A stretch of DNA of 64,000 nucleotides from Subtercola boreus (GCF_006716115.1 NZ_VFOO01000001.1:1240001-1304000), one strand, 5' to 3'. Shown: positions 50,257 to 59,434, numbered from the stretch's first letter. The notes: generated by a model not told the origin, from the letters alone. Numbers and translations are program-made.

Positions 50257-51990
50257 TCAGCCGCGAGGGCCGAACCGGCCGGCGAGCAACGCGTGCAGCA
50301 GGGGGATCACCGACACGATCATCAGCACCGTGCCGAAGGCCGCGTCGCTCCCGTGAAGCACGGCACCCGCGATGAGCAGGGCGCCGAAGAGCACGGCCGA
50401 GACGACGCGCCGGGCCATGCGCTCGAGCCGGCCGATCCGCCGTTCGATCGCCGGGCTCGTCACCGCGAGGGTGCCGTTCTCGAAGCGGGTCGTGAGGTTG
50501 TCGAGGCGTTTCGGCAGGCGCGCGGTGATCGCGGCGGTCTCGAGGGCCTGCTTCGCGACATCCTGCACCACGTTGCCGCGCTCATCGCGGATGAGCTGCT
50601 GCGCGTACGGCTCGACCGAGTCCCAGAGGTTGAAGCTCGGGTCGAGGGCGCTGCAGACGCCGGAGGTCAGCGACATGGCGCGGATGATCAGCAGGAAGTT
50701 CTCGGGAAGCTGGAACGGCAGCGTGCGCACGACCTCGCTGAACTGGTTGCCGAAGTCCCGGAACTCGCGGGGGTCGACGTCGCGCAGTTCAGCGAACCCC
50801 ATCCCGCCGAAGCGAGCGAACAGCTGGGTCATCGCCTGCTCGAGTTCGGTGGTCTCGGCGTTCGGCAGCAGCACGCCCACGTCGCGAACGGCGTCGACGA
50901 GGCCCTTGCCGTCGCGGGACGCCGCGGCGATCAGCATCTTGCGAAGACCGCTCCGGGTGTTGGCCGGAACGTGGCCCATCATGCCGAAGTCGATGAACGT
51001 CAGCTTCCACGGACGCGCGTCGGAGCCTTCGGGCACGGCGACGGGCGTGACGAAGATGTTGCCGGGATGCGGATCGGCGTGGAAGAAGCCGTTCGTGAAC
51101 AACTGGTCGAACATGACGGCCGCGAAGACCGGTGCGACCTCGGCCGGATCGATCCCTGCGGCCCTGAGCGCCACGTCGTCGGTGATCTTGATCGCGGTCA
51201 CGTCTTCGAGCGTGAGCACGCGGCGGGTGGTGCGCTCCCAGACGACAGCGGGAACACTGACCCGGGCGTCGCCGGCGAAGTCTGCAGCGAATCGTTCTGA
51301 GCTGTGCGCCTCGTGCAGGTAGTCGATCTCCTCGAGGCTGGTCGCCGCGAACTCCTCGACGAGCGCCGGCATGTCGACGCGGTCGGAGACGAGGTGCACG
51401 TGGCTCAGCCAGCCCCCGACGCGGCGGAGTGCAGCCAGGTCGACGTCGATGATGGCGTCGATGCCCGGTCGCTGCACCTTCAGCACGACGGCGTCGAGAC
51501 CGGTGTCTTCGGCAGCGAGCGGAGCGAGCCTGGCCCGATGGGCCTGGCCGAGGGATGCTGCGGCCACCGGCCGCTCATCCACGCTCTCGAAGACCCGACT
51601 AAGGGATACGCCCAGCTCACGCTCGGCGAGCTCGCGGATGGCCGGGAAGGGCACCGGGGGGACTTCGTCCTGCAGGCCCTCGAGCTCCTTGGTGATCTCG
51701 GGCGGCAGCACGTCGAGGCGCGACGACATGAACTGCCCCACCTTGATCATGAGTCCGCCGAGGTCGACGGCGAGTACGTGGAACTTCTGTGCGAAGCGCC
51801 GCATCCGCCTCGACCGGGTGCGGTCGGCGATACGCCGGAGCCCGATCCGGGGAAGGAAGAGCTCGAACCACCAGGTGACGGCCAGGTTCCAGCCCGCGAA
51901 CCGCAAAATGCGGCGGTACCGGGCGCGGGTGTCCCCCGCAGCCGGCACCGCCTTCTTCAGGCCTGTGCGTTCAGGCGGTAGTGCTGTCAA
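50257..51990 (-). CDS. ABC1/UbiB (AarF) family atypical kinase
   Basis: A 577-residue protein kinase-like ATPase linked to quinone and lipid metabolism. Family-specific motifs are present: KxGQ in MIKVGQFMSSR, the Ala-rich loop VAAASLGQAHRA replacing the Gly-rich loop, catalytic lysine VLKVQRPG, HADPHPGN and FIDFGM. Two transmembrane helices at the C-terminus (about 520-560) anchor it. The TTG start at 51990 overlaps the PadR stop (TTGA); a GTG a few codons later is an alternative. It is co-transcribed with the PadR regulator. Confidence 0.85.
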   Translation of the reverse strand: MTALPPERTGLKKAVPAAGDTRARYRRILRFAGWNLAVTWWFELFLPRIGLRRIADRTRSRRMRRFAQKFHVLAVDLGGLMIKVGQFMSSRLDVLPPEITKELEGLQDEVPPVPFPAIRELAERELGVSLSRVFESVDERPVAAASLGQAHRARLAPLAAEDTGLDAVVLKVQRPGIDAIIDVDLAALRRVGGWLSHVHLVSDRVDMPALVEEFAATSLEEIDYLHEAHSSERFAADFAGDARVSVPAVVWERTTRRVLTLEDVTAIKITDDVALRAAGIDPAEVAPVFAAVMFDQLFTNGFFHADPHPGNIFVTPVAVPEGSDARPWKLTFIDFGMMGHVPANTRSGLRKMLIAAASRDGKGLVDAVRDVGVLLPNAETTELEQAMTQLFARFGGMGFAELRDVDPREFRDFGNQFSEVVRTLPFQLPENFLLIIRAMSLTSGVCSALDPSFNLWDSVEPYAQQLIRDERGNVVQDVAKQALETAAITARLPKRLDNLTTRFENGTLAVTSPAIERRIGRLERMARRVVSAVLFGALLIAGAVLHGSDAAFGTVLMIVSVIPLLHALLAGRFGPRG

Positions 51991-52676
51991 TCCTGGGCGA
52001 GGATCGAGTAGATCCGGCGACGTGCCTCTTCGAGCACGGTCACCGCTTCTTTCACCTGCTCGGGCGTTCCGGAGCGACCGACCTGCGAGGCCGCCTGGGC
52101 CAAGTCGATACCGGCCTTCGGCAGGGCGCCGAAGCGGCCGTGCTCGCTCTTGGCACCCTCGGGCTTGCTGCTGTCGGAGCCCCCGGAGGTGCTCCACGGG
52201 TTCGACGGGTTGGCCGCGACACTCACGTGACCGGCCTCGGTGAGCGAGTAGGTCTTGCGACCGTTCGACTCCTCGGAGCTGATCAGGCCCTCGTCGGCGA
52301 GCAACTGCAGGGTCGGGTAGACCGAACCGGCGCTCGGCTTCCAGGTGCCGCCGCTCCGCTCCTCGATCTCGCGGATGATCTGGTAGCCGTGCATCGGCTG
52401 CTCGGCGAGGAGGGCCAGAACGGCAACGCGCACGTCGCCCTTGCCCACCCGGGTGCCCTCACGCTTCTCGAAGCCTCTCTCGGCACCCTTCTCGAAGCGC
52501 GCACGGATCTGGTCGACGGCCTGCCATAGGCCCTCGCCGTTGGCACCCATGTTGCCGAGGTTCAGGTTACCGAGGTTGCCGAGCCCCAGATTGCTGAGAT
52601 TGAAGCCGCCGGCGCCGAATCCGCCGTTGCCGGACCCGCCCGTGCCGAACCCGCCTGTGGGGAATGAACCGCTCAT
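51987..52676 (-). CDS. PadR family transcriptional regulator with Gly/Asn-rich N-terminus
   Basis: A 229-residue regulator. The first ~45 residues are a low-complexity Gly/Asn/Phe/Leu stretch (GNLGNLNLGNMG) absent from classical PadR. The winged helix occupies residues ~80-150 (AVLALLAEQPMHGYQIIREIEERS ... SAGSVYPTLQLLADEGLI). A coiled C-terminal helix follows. AGGAGGTCATC precedes the ATG. Two TATCGTT copies just upstream (minus strand, about 52699-52720) may be its own operator. It overlaps the UbiB-like gene. Confidence 0.87.
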   Translation of the reverse strand: MSGSFPTGGFGTGGSGNGGFGAGGFNLSNLGLGNLGNLNLGNMGANGEGLWQAVDQIRARFEKGAERGFEKREGTRVGKGDVRVAVLALLAEQPMHGYQIIREIEERSGGTWKPSAGSVYPTLQLLADEGLISSEESNGRKTYSLTEAGHVSVAANPSNPWSTSGGSDSSKPEGAKSEHGRFGALPKAGIDLAQAASQVGRSGTPEQVKEAVTVLEEARRRIYSILAQD

Positions 52677-52778
52677 GATGACCTCCTGTAGGAAACGCTA
52701 ACGATACTCAACGATATACAGCGACACACGTGAACGACACCCACGGGCATCCATGCTCAGCAGATCGTCAGCACACGG

Positions 52779-53294
52779 TCAGGCGGGCTGCTCCTCGCGG
52801 TGCGGGAGCTTCCAACCCGGGCGCACGTAGTGGCAGGTGTACCCGGCCGGGTACTTCTCGAGGTAGTCCTGGTGCTCGTCCTCGGCCTCCCAGAACGCGC
52901 CGGCGGGCTCGACCTCGGTGACGACCTTGCCCGGCCAGAGACCGGAAGCGTCGACGTCGGCGATGGTGTCGAGCGCGATAGCCTTCTGCTCGTCTGTCGT
53001 GTAGTAGATCGCCGAGCGGTAGCTGCGGCCGACATCGTTGCCCTGGCGGTTCTTGGTCGACGGGTCGTGGATCTGGAAGAAGAACTCCAGCAGATCGCGG
53101 TACGAGATGATCGACGGGTCGAAGACGATCTCGACGGCCTCAGCGTGGTCGCCGTGGTTGCGGTACGTGGCGTTCGGTGTGTCGCCACCCGAGTAACCCA
53201 CCCGCGTCGAGATGACTCCCGGACGGCGGCGGATCAGCTGCTGCGCTCCCCAGAAACATCCGCCGGCGAGGTTTGCGGTCTCAGTCGTTGCCAT
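52779..53294 (-). CDS. msrA: Peptide methionine (S)-S-oxide reductase MsrA
   Basis: A 171-residue enzyme that reduces the S form of methionine sulfoxide in proteins. Catalytic Cys13 lies in AGGCFWGAQ, followed by [27 protein letters not shown], a complete MsrA signature. A C-terminal cysteine (YTCHYV) may resolve the disulfide. In this organism mycothiol or mycoredoxin could supply electrons, which fits mshC in the window. It begins one base after the msrB stop, so the two are one operon. Confidence 0.95.
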   Translation of the reverse strand: MATTETANLAGGCFWGAQQLIRRRPGVISTRVGYSGGDTPNATYRNHGDHAEAVEIVFDPSIISYRDLLEFFFQIHDPSTKNRQGNDVGRSYRSAIYYTTDEQKAIALDTIADVDASGLWPGKVVTEVEPAGAFWEAEDEHQDYLEKYPAGYTCHYVRPGWKLPHREEQPA

Positions 53295-53295
53295 G

Positions 53296-53751
53296 TCAGG
53301 CCTCCTTCGTGTCGAACAGGCTGCGGTAGTCACCGTAGCCCTTGGCCTCGAGCTCGTCCAAGGGGATGAACCTGAGTGCCGCGGAATTGATGCAGTAGCG
53401 CAGACCACCCTCTGCGACGGGGCCGTCGTCGAACAGGTGGCCCAGGTGGCTGTCGCCATTCGCCGAACGAACTTCGGTGCGAACCATCCCGTAGGTCTTG
53501 TCGTCGTGGCGCACGACGTTGGCCGGATCGATCGGCCGGGTGAAGCTCGGCCAGCCGGACCGGGAGTCGTACTTGTCGGTGGAGGCGAACAGCGGCTCGC
53601 CGGAGACGATGTCGACGTAGATGCCGTCATCGTGGGTGTCCCAGAACTCACCCGAGAACGCGCGCTCCGTGGCGTTCTGCTGGGTCACAGCGAACTGCTC
53701 GGGGGTCAGCGTTTCAAGGGTGGTGGGGTCTTTGCGGTACACAGTGGTCAT
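53296..53751 (-). CDS. msrB: Peptide methionine (R)-S-oxide reductase MsrB, zinc-free type
   Basis: A 151-residue reductase for the R form of methionine sulfoxide. Core motifs [25 protein letters not shown] and the catalytic cysteine in [13 protein letters not shown] are intact. The two CxxC zinc motifs of many MsrB enzymes are missing: [10 protein letters not shown] has no cysteines where the first pair is expected. It is thus the zinc-free subtype. AAGGAG precedes the ATG. First gene of the msrBA operon. Confidence 0.95.
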   Translation of the reverse strand: MTTVYRKDPTTLETLTPEQFAVTQQNATERAFSGEFWDTHDDGIYVDIVSGEPLFASTDKYDSRSGWPSFTRPIDPANVVRHDDKTYGMVRTEVRSANGDSHLGHLFDDGPVAEGGLRYCINSAALRFIPLDELEAKGYGDYRSLFDTKEA

Positions 53752-53876
53752 AGATGTCGCTCCTTGCGTTTCGCGTGGTGCTTCGTGTTTTGTGCTTTGG
53801 GGACCGCTGGCTGCGGCCCTCGATGACTACAACACCGCACCCCGGTGAGAAGTTCCCGTATGCGTGCGATTGTCGG

Positions 53877-54953
53877 TCAGAACGTGCGGGCGAGGGCGCG
53901 GCCGAGCGCGGTGCCCGACGACCACGCTGTGGAGACCGCCGAGCGGGCGCCCCATGCGTCGCCGCAGACCGCGATACGCCCGCGCAGGAGGAACGGTTCG
54001 GGGTGCTGTTCGGCCGGGTTCGAGAACGTCCAGCGGTGAACGAGGGTGGAGGTCGGCGGCACGGTGATGCCAAGCAGCCCTGTGACGGCGTCGGCGACGG
54101 CACCGGCGGCTGACTCCGGATGCTCGAGGTGCTCCCGCGCGAACTCCGCGGTGGTGTGCGCGACCAGCACCGGCGCACCGTCGCCCCGGCGGTCCCCATC
54201 GTCGGCCACGAAGGCCAGCACCGGCGATCCGTTGACGAACGCGCCGTGGAAGTCGGCGGGCCAGTGCCGCTCAGGCCACGACAGCACGACGCTCAGGGTC
54301 GGCTGCCACGCGTCGGCCCCGAGCAGCTCCGAGGATGCGGGTGAGCCCGGTTCGAGCATCCGTGCCGCCTGGGGATCGGGCATGGCCAGCACAACGGTGT
54401 CGTACCGGATGCCCGCCACCTCGCCGCTCTCGGGCACCCCCGCGACGACCGTCTCCTGCTCGACGACGACCCCGTCTTCACGCAGTCGGTCGGCGAGATC
54501 GGTTGCAAGGGAACGCAGACCTGCGGTTGCGGCGTACCGCAGCGGACCTTGCTTGCGTTCGCTCGTTCCGTCGGCGGAGAAGCTTTCGAACGTGTCGGTC
54601 CAGGGGCGCACCAGCCCGCGGGCGATCCAGTCGTCGACGACGGGCCGGAAGTCGGGGACGGTCTGCTGGGTGGGGTCGGGTTGGGGTGCGGGTGCGGCTG
54701 CGGGTTCAGGGGCGGGGTCAGGGGCGGCTGCAGGGACGGTTTCTGCGGCGGCTTCGGGCACGGTGAAGTACCGGGCGCCGATGTCGACGGGGCGATCATC
54801 CACCCGCTTCGTCGCCAGGCGGCCGCCGACGACCCTCCCCCGGTCGACGACCCTGACAGTCGCACCGCCGTCGTGCAGGGCGCGGGCGCAGGCGAGGCCG
54901 GAGATGCCGGAGCCGATGACGAGAACGGACGGGGACGGTGCGGTGGAGGCCAT
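53877..54953 (-). CDS. Renalase-like FAD-dependent oxidoreductase
   Basis: A 358-residue flavoprotein. The N-terminal dinucleotide site is VLVIGSGISGLACARAL (residues ~10-26), then DRGRVVGGRLATKR, the GG-doublet typical of renalase/amine-oxidase-like proteins. The last third contains FAD-contacting AVCGDAWGARSAVSTAW. A Pro/Ala-rich insert near residues 70-97 is unusual and probably a disordered loop. Substrate unknown. GGGAGG lies before the ATG at 54953; the longer open frame upstream is not coding. Confidence 0.85.
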   Translation of the reverse strand: MASTAPSPSVLVIGSGISGLACARALHDGGATVRVVDRGRVVGGRLATKRVDDRPVDIGARYFTVPEAAAETVPAAAPDPAPEPAAAPAPQPDPTQQTVPDFRPVVDDWIARGLVRPWTDTFESFSADGTSERKQGPLRYAATAGLRSLATDLADRLREDGVVVEQETVVAGVPESGEVAGIRYDTVVLAMPDPQAARMLEPGSPASSELLGADAWQPTLSVVLSWPERHWPADFHGAFVNGSPVLAFVADDGDRRGDGAPVLVAHTTAEFAREHLEHPESAAGAVADAVTGLLGITVPPTSTLVHRWTFSNPAEQHPEPFLLRGRIAVCGDAWGARSAVSTAWSSGTALGRALARTF

Positions 54954-55061
54954 GACTCCATCCTCCCGCGCGCAGGGAACGCGGGAGACCCCCTTGTGGC
55001 GATTCATCGGCGCCATCAGCATAAATGAGGCAATGTCAGTGGTTGGTGTTTGACTGTAGAC

Positions 55062-56780
55062 ATGAACCAGCCAGCCGCTCCCGCACCCGACTTCTTGTCT
55101 GTGGTGCAGTGGGTTCTGGATGCCCGGCAGCGCTTCGACGCGTTGCTGGCGTCGGGCGGCGGTGGGGCTGCCGCGCCCTGCGGGCTTGCCGACGACGCCC
55201 TGGTGGCGGCTGTGGTGCAGGTCGAGTCGTTGGGCCGGATCATAGATGGGTTGCGGGTGCAGGTGGCTGGGGAGGTGGCGGCTCGTTCTGCTGCGGAGTT
55301 CGGAGCGGAGGGTCTTGCCCGGTCGCACAACGTGCGGTCGGTCCCGAAGTTCCTGGCGGCGATCACCGGTGCTCGGGCGGAGACGATCATGTCCAGGATG
55401 AAGCTCGCCTCGCAGGTGCACACCACAATGTCTCTCGTGGGTCTGCCGAACCTGCCGAGGTTCCCGCAGGTTGCGGAGGCTCTGGCCCGGGGCGAACTGG
55501 GGGTGGATGCGGCAACGTCGATTACGCGGCGTCTCTCTGAGGCGGCGGCGAAGATCGGGTTCACGGAAGAGGTCTCGGAGGCGGAGGGTGACCTCGTCGC
55601 GTTGGCGCAGCAGACGTCGGGCGGTTTCGGGTATTCCGCGAACCAGGTGGATGATCTGGCGATCCGGTGCCGGGAACACCTCGACCCCGACGGTGCGGAG
55701 CCTCGCGAGGCGGATCTGCACGAGAAGCGGTACCTCGAGCTCAAGGCGCACCGTTCGGGGATGACGTCGATCCGGGGCCTGCTGTCGCCGTCGATGGCGG
55801 CGATCGTCGCGTCGGCGTTGGAGCCGCATACGTCACCCCGTATCGTCGCGTTCCCACCTGACCTATCCGACGCAGCCGACCCGTCGGCGCCCGGCGATGC
55901 CCCGGTCGACGGCTTGACCGCGGATACCCGCACCACGGGTCAGAAGCGCGTCGACGCGCTCGTGAACCTCCTCCAAGTCGCGGCGGGACGGCCGGAGATG
56001 CCGCGCCTGAACGGTGCCGCACCGACCGTGAACCTCCACGCCACCCTCGACGACGTCGTGTCAGGCCGCGGGATCGGCTGGATCGACGGCCTCACCGCCC
56101 CCGTCCCGTACTCAACCGTCGAAACGCTCCTCTGCCACGCGGATGTCATCACGACCCTGTTCGGTGAACACGGGCAGGTCCTTCAGCACGGGAAGACCCG
56201 CCGCCTGTTCACCCCCGCCCAGAACCGCGCCCTCGCGGCGCGGGATGGTGGGTGTGTGTGGCCGGGCTGCGACGCACCCCCGTCCTGGTGCGAAAGTCAC
56301 CATGTCGACGGGTGGCTCTCCGACACGAACCCCGGCGGCCTCACGGACATCGACAATGGGGCGCTGCTCTGCCACTTCCACCATTCGAACGTGCACAAAA
56401 CACACTGGAAACTCACCATCCGAAACGGAACCCCGCACCTGATCCCACCGGACTGGCTCGACTGGACCCAGACCCCAAGGCCCTGCCAACAGAACCGGGC
56501 CAGACAGAAGACCGGCCACCACCCGCCCGGCCCGCACAACCCTGCCCGGCACCGCCCACCCCCGACCCCACCACCCACCCGGCAACCGAGCAACCCTCCA
56601 GCCAGCGACCCTCCCCACAGCGAACCTCCGCACAGCAGCCCCCGACCCGGCCAGCCTCAATCCGGCGAGCTCCGAAACGGCCAGCCTCAATCCGGTGAGC
56701 CTCGACCCGGCCAGCCTCGACCGAGCGACCGGCCACCGACCGAATGGTGGCTCGAACACCGCCAGAGCGACACCGGGTAG
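55062..56780 (+). CDS. DUF222/HNH endonuclease domain protein (13E12-type)
   Basis: A 572-residue protein. Residues ~1-330 are a DUF222 region (VRSVPKFLAAITGARAETIM, EKRYLELKAHRSGMTSIRG). Residues ~395-450 are an HNH nuclease fold with zinc cysteines in CVWPGCD and the HNH residues in CESHHVDGW ... DNGALLCHFHH. The C-terminal ~110 residues are Pro/Gln/Ser-rich and built from short repeats (GQPQSGE, GQPRP). Family members are abundant in actinobacteria and spread as multi-copy genes; their role is unknown. An ATG at 55062 is likely; a TTG four codons earlier is possible. Confidence 0.85.
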   Translation: MNQPAAPAPDFLSVVQWVLDARQRFDALLASGGGGAAAPCGLADDALVAAVVQVESLGRIIDGLRVQVAGEVAARSAAEFGAEGLARSHNVRSVPKFLAAITGARAETIMSRMKLASQVHTTMSLVGLPNLPRFPQVAEALARGELGVDAATSITRRLSEAAAKIGFTEEVSEAEGDLVALAQQTSGGFGYSANQVDDLAIRCREHLDPDGAEPREADLHEKRYLELKAHRSGMTSIRGLLSPSMAAIVASALEPHTSPRIVAFPPDLSDAADPSAPGDAPVDGLTADTRTTGQKRVDALVNLLQVAAGRPEMPRLNGAAPTVNLHATLDDVVSGRGIGWIDGLTAPVPYSTVETLLCHADVITTLFGEHGQVLQHGKTRRLFTPAQNRALAARDGGCVWPGCDAPPSWCESHHVDGWLSDTNPGGLTDIDNGALLCHFHHSNVHKTHWKLTIRNGTPHLIPPDWLDWTQTPRPCQQNRARQKTGHHPPGPHNPARHRPPPTPPPTRQPSNPPASDPPHSEPPHSSPRPGQPQSGELRNGQPQSGEPRPGQPRPSDRPPTEWWLEHRQSDTG

Positions 56781-56921
56781 AACGACGCCGGTGCACGAAG
56801 CAATGATCCCAGCCACTTTGGCCGACCATCCACGGATCATGCGCCGCATGCCGGCCGCACCACCGATCCGGCCACGCGCATCCAGAACCACACCTGCCGA
56901 CGGCAAGCCCGCAGGGCGCGA

Positions 56922-56993
56922 CAGCAGCGCGCAACGCCAGCACAGCAGCAGCGCGCAACGCCAGCGCAGCATCAGCGCGCAAAGTCAGCGTCA
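56922..56993. repeat. Three 24-bp tandem repeats between the HNH and MBL genes
   Basis: CAGCAGCGCGCAACGCCAGC-containing 24-mers at 56922-56945 and 56946-56969 differ at one position; a third copy from 56970 is more divergent and runs into the end of the MBL gene. The region 56781-56990 otherwise contains no gene and no clear terminator. Confidence 0.75.
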
Positions 56994-57764
56994 GTTCGCG
57001 GCGCGTTGCACGGCGGCGACCGCAGCCGCCACTCCCCCGCTCCAGGGTGCGCCGTGGCCGGGGAGCACCCACTTGGCGCCGGTCGGCAGGAGCGCATCGA
57101 GAGACGCAAGAGCGTCGGCCGGCTCGTCCGTGAAGGGTGCCGGCTGCGGGCCGGTGCTTCCGGTGAGCACACTCCGCGTCGTGAGGGCGTCGCCCACGAA
57201 GACGGCACCGACGGCGGGAACGCTGATCGCTATGCTGCCGGGCGAGTGGCCGGGCATCCCGATGATCCCGGGCGATCCGGGCAGCGCGAGCGTCTGGCCG
57301 TCGTGCACTTCGATCACCTCCGTCAGGTGGGTGGTGCGGAGGCCGCCCTTCCGGATCATGTGCCCGAAGAACCCCAGCGTCGCACCGAGCTTCATCTTCT
57401 GCGAGGCGTTCTTCGGCTTCGGTCCGCCTTTCGCCCGCGCGGCGTCGGCCTCGTGCACGTAGACGGGCACTCCATGGTCGCGGCGCAAGCGTTCGGCGAA
57501 GCCGATGTGGTCGGAGTCTCCGTGCGTGAGGATGACCCCCCTGACATCCGCGAGGGGGCGTCCCAGCGCGCGCAGTTCGGCCAGGAAGTCCGACCACTGG
57601 CCGGGGATACCCGCGTCGATGACGGTTATCCCTTCAGGTGTCACGACGAGGTAGAGCGCGACGAGGTCGTCGCCGACGCGGTGGAGCGAAGACGAGGCGG
57701 AGCCCGCGGACGAAGCGGAGACCGGGGACGACGCGGAGCTCGGGGACGAGGAGGAGAGTTTCAT
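56991..57764 (-). CDS. MBL-fold metallo-hydrolase
   Basis: A 257-residue metallo-beta-lactamase-fold enzyme. Zinc ligands are visible in LTHGDSDHIG (HxDxDH-type, near residues 80-88), GMPGHSPGS (His), FVGDAL (Asp) and LPGHGAPW (His). An N-terminal Ser/Ala/Pro-rich stretch of about 25 residues precedes the fold. It likely hydrolyses a thioester or lactone, but the substrate is unknown. A TAGCGT box (minus 57777-57772) ends seven bases before the ATG, inside a palindrome shared with the divergent TetR gene. Confidence 0.87.
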   Translation of the reverse strand: MKLSSSSPSSASSPVSASSAGSASSSLHRVGDDLVALYLVVTPEGITVIDAGIPGQWSDFLAELRALGRPLADVRGVILTHGDSDHIGFAERLRRDHGVPVYVHEADAARAKGGPKPKNASQKMKLGATLGFFGHMIRKGGLRTTHLTEVIEVHDGQTLALPGSPGIIGMPGHSPGSIAISVPAVGAVFVGDALTTRSVLTGSTGPQPAPFTDEPADALASLDALLPTGAKWVLPGHGAPWSGGVAAAVAAVQRAAN

Positions 57765-57765
57765 G

Positions 57766-57808
57766 ATGGCTACGCTACATAGCCATCATGGCTACTGTCA
57801 ATAGCTAT
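57766..57808. promoter_or_regulatory. Two adjoining TetR operators overlapping both divergent promoters
   Basis: ATGGCTA-N7-TAGCCAT spans 57766-57786, and ATGGCTA-N7-TAGCTAT spans 57788-57808. Their centres are 22 bp apart, about two helical turns, with one base between them. The left one covers the MBL -10 box (57772-57777) and the right one overlaps the TetR -10 box TATACT (57806-57811). This explains autoregulation and repression of the MBL gene. Confidence 0.75.
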
Positions 57809-57817
57809 ACTGGGTCC

Positions 57818-58369
57818 GTGCCCACTCCTGACAGAACTTCCCTCGACGCCATCGTGATGGCAGCCCGCGACCTTCTCGAGCAGGACGGCCTGCCCGGACT
57901 CACGATGCAGGCCGTCGCCGAACGTGTGGGCGTGCGGGCCCCCTCGCTCTACAAGCGGGTACGCAACCGCGACGATCTCATTCGTCTGGTGGCCGAGGCG
58001 ACGCTGGTGGAGCTGGCCGCCGAGCTCGATGCCGCGAACGGGGCACGAAAGCTGCTCGGCTCGTTCCGCGCGTTCGGACTCGGCCGGCCGGCAGCCTTCC
58101 GGCTGATCATGACCCCGGGCGATACGCCGTCCGCCGCCGCCGTGAGCGAGGCTCTCGCCGAGACGGTGAGCGCGGGCATCCTGCGCACGGCGCGCGAGCT
58201 CGCGGGCGAACAGGATGCGCTCTTCGCGGCCCGGACACTGACGGCCTGGGCCGCGGGCTTCGTCAGCATGGAACTGAACGGCGGTTTCAACCTCGGCGGC
58301 GACCCGGAGGACGCGTGGGAGTACGGCCTCGAGCGGATCGTCGCGGCGATCAGCGCGAAGCAGACGTAA
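57818..58369 (+). CDS. TetR family transcriptional regulator
   Basis: A 183-residue repressor. The helix-turn-helix spans about residues 10-50 (AARDLLEQDGLPGLTMQAVAERVGVRAPSLYKRV). The C-terminal ligand domain is of the TetR_C_33/WHG type (LLGSFRAFGLGRPAAFRLIM). The start is taken as GTG 57818, six bases after TATACT; the ATG at 57788 would lie within the operators and upstream of that promoter. It diverges from the MBL gene. Confidence 0.85.
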   Translation: MPTPDRTSLDAIVMAARDLLEQDGLPGLTMQAVAERVGVRAPSLYKRVRNRDDLIRLVAEATLVELAAELDAANGARKLLGSFRAFGLGRPAAFRLIMTPGDTPSAAAVSEALAETVSAGILRTARELAGEQDALFAARTLTAWAAGFVSMELNGGFNLGGDPEDAWEYGLERIVAAISAKQT

Positions 58370-58377
58370 CATACCCG

Positions 58378-59421
58378 TCAGCCGCCCGACGACTCCCGCA
58401 CCACCAGCTCCGGCTGGAACACGACCTGCCGCGGCTCGAACCCCGGCGCGCCCTCCGTCTCCTCGAGCAGCAGGCCGACGGCGGTGCGGCCGATGGCCTC
58501 ACTCGGCTGGCGCACCGACGTGAGCGGCACCACCGTGGCCGAGGCGAAGGCGATGTCGTCGTATCCGACTAGCGCGACGTGCCGCGGCACATGCGATTCG
58601 CCCGTCATGTTCATCGCCTGCAGCACCCCCACCGCGAGCAGGTCGTTCGCCGCGAAGATGGCCTCAGGCCACTCCCGGGGGGACCGCGCCGTGACAGCGA
58701 GACCGGCCGCACGGCCTTCGATCACGGAGAGCGCCGGTGTCTCGATCACCTCGAGCCGGGCATCCGGATGCACGGCCACCGCCTGCCTCGCACCCTGGAG
58801 CCGGTCGCTGACCTGCCCGATGCCGAGCGGGCCACCGACGAACGCGACGCGCCGGTGACCGAGCGCGAGGAGATGGGCGACGGCCGCGAAACCGCCGGCC
58901 ACGTCGTCGACCGAGACCGAGGAGAACCGGGTGTCCTCGAGCCGGCGGTCGACGATCACGGCGGGGATCCCACGCGAGCGGAGGGCGACGAGGCGGGTGC
59001 TGTCGCTCGAGACCGGCGAGATCAGCACCCCACGGGTGCGCTGGGACTCGAAGAGATCGAGGTAAGTCGCCTCCCGTTCGAGGCTCTCCGAGCTGTTGGC
59101 GAGCAGCATCGAGTAGCCGTGCTCGGCAGCCTCATCCTCGGCGCCCCGGGCCACGTCGGTGAAGAACGGGTTCGACGCATCGAGCACGATGAGCCCGAAC
59201 GAACTGCTGTGACCGAGACGCAGGCGACGCGCCGCGTCGTTCCGCACGAAACCGAGCTCGGCGATCGCAGCCTGCACACGTTCTGCGACCGGCACAGACA
59301 CTTTGCCCGGACGGTTCAGAACGTTTGAGACGGTTCCGACCGAAACCCCGGCGCGGAGGGCCACGTCGCGGATGCTGACCGAGCCCGGCTCCGCTCGCAC
59401 GATCGGGGGCCTGTCAGTCAT
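58378..59421 (-). CDS. LacI family transcriptional regulator
   Basis: A 347-residue regulator. The LacI helix-turn-helix occupies residues ~14-40 (VSIRDVALRAGVSVGTVSNVLNRP), followed by the hinge helix and a periplasmic-binding-protein-like sugar domain (FGLIVLDASNPFFTDVARG, VALVGYDDIAFA). The ligand is probably a sugar, but no sugar genes are adjacent. A CAGACT box lies six bases before the ATG. A 10-bp tandem TCTATTCGGT repeat (59435-59454) lies between it and the upstream gene. Confidence 0.9.
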   Translation of the reverse strand: MTDRPPIVRAEPGSVSIRDVALRAGVSVGTVSNVLNRPGKVSVPVAERVQAAIAELGFVRNDAARRLRLGHSSSFGLIVLDASNPFFTDVARGAEDEAAEHGYSMLLANSSESLEREATYLDLFESQRTRGVLISPVSSDSTRLVALRSRGIPAVIVDRRLEDTRFSSVSVDDVAGGFAAVAHLLALGHRRVAFVGGPLGIGQVSDRLQGARQAVAVHPDARLEVIETPALSVIEGRAAGLAVTARSPREWPEAIFAANDLLAVGVLQAMNMTGESHVPRHVALVGYDDIAFASATVVPLTSVRQPSEAIGRTAVGLLLEETEGAPGFEPRQVVFQPELVVRESSGG

Positions 59422-59434
59422 CGCACCAGTCTGC

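Noticed and set aside
54046-55053. Plus-strand 335-codon frame opposite the FAD oxidoreductase
   Set aside because: Antisense shadow; the reverse strand has an intact flavin-binding site and ribosome site.
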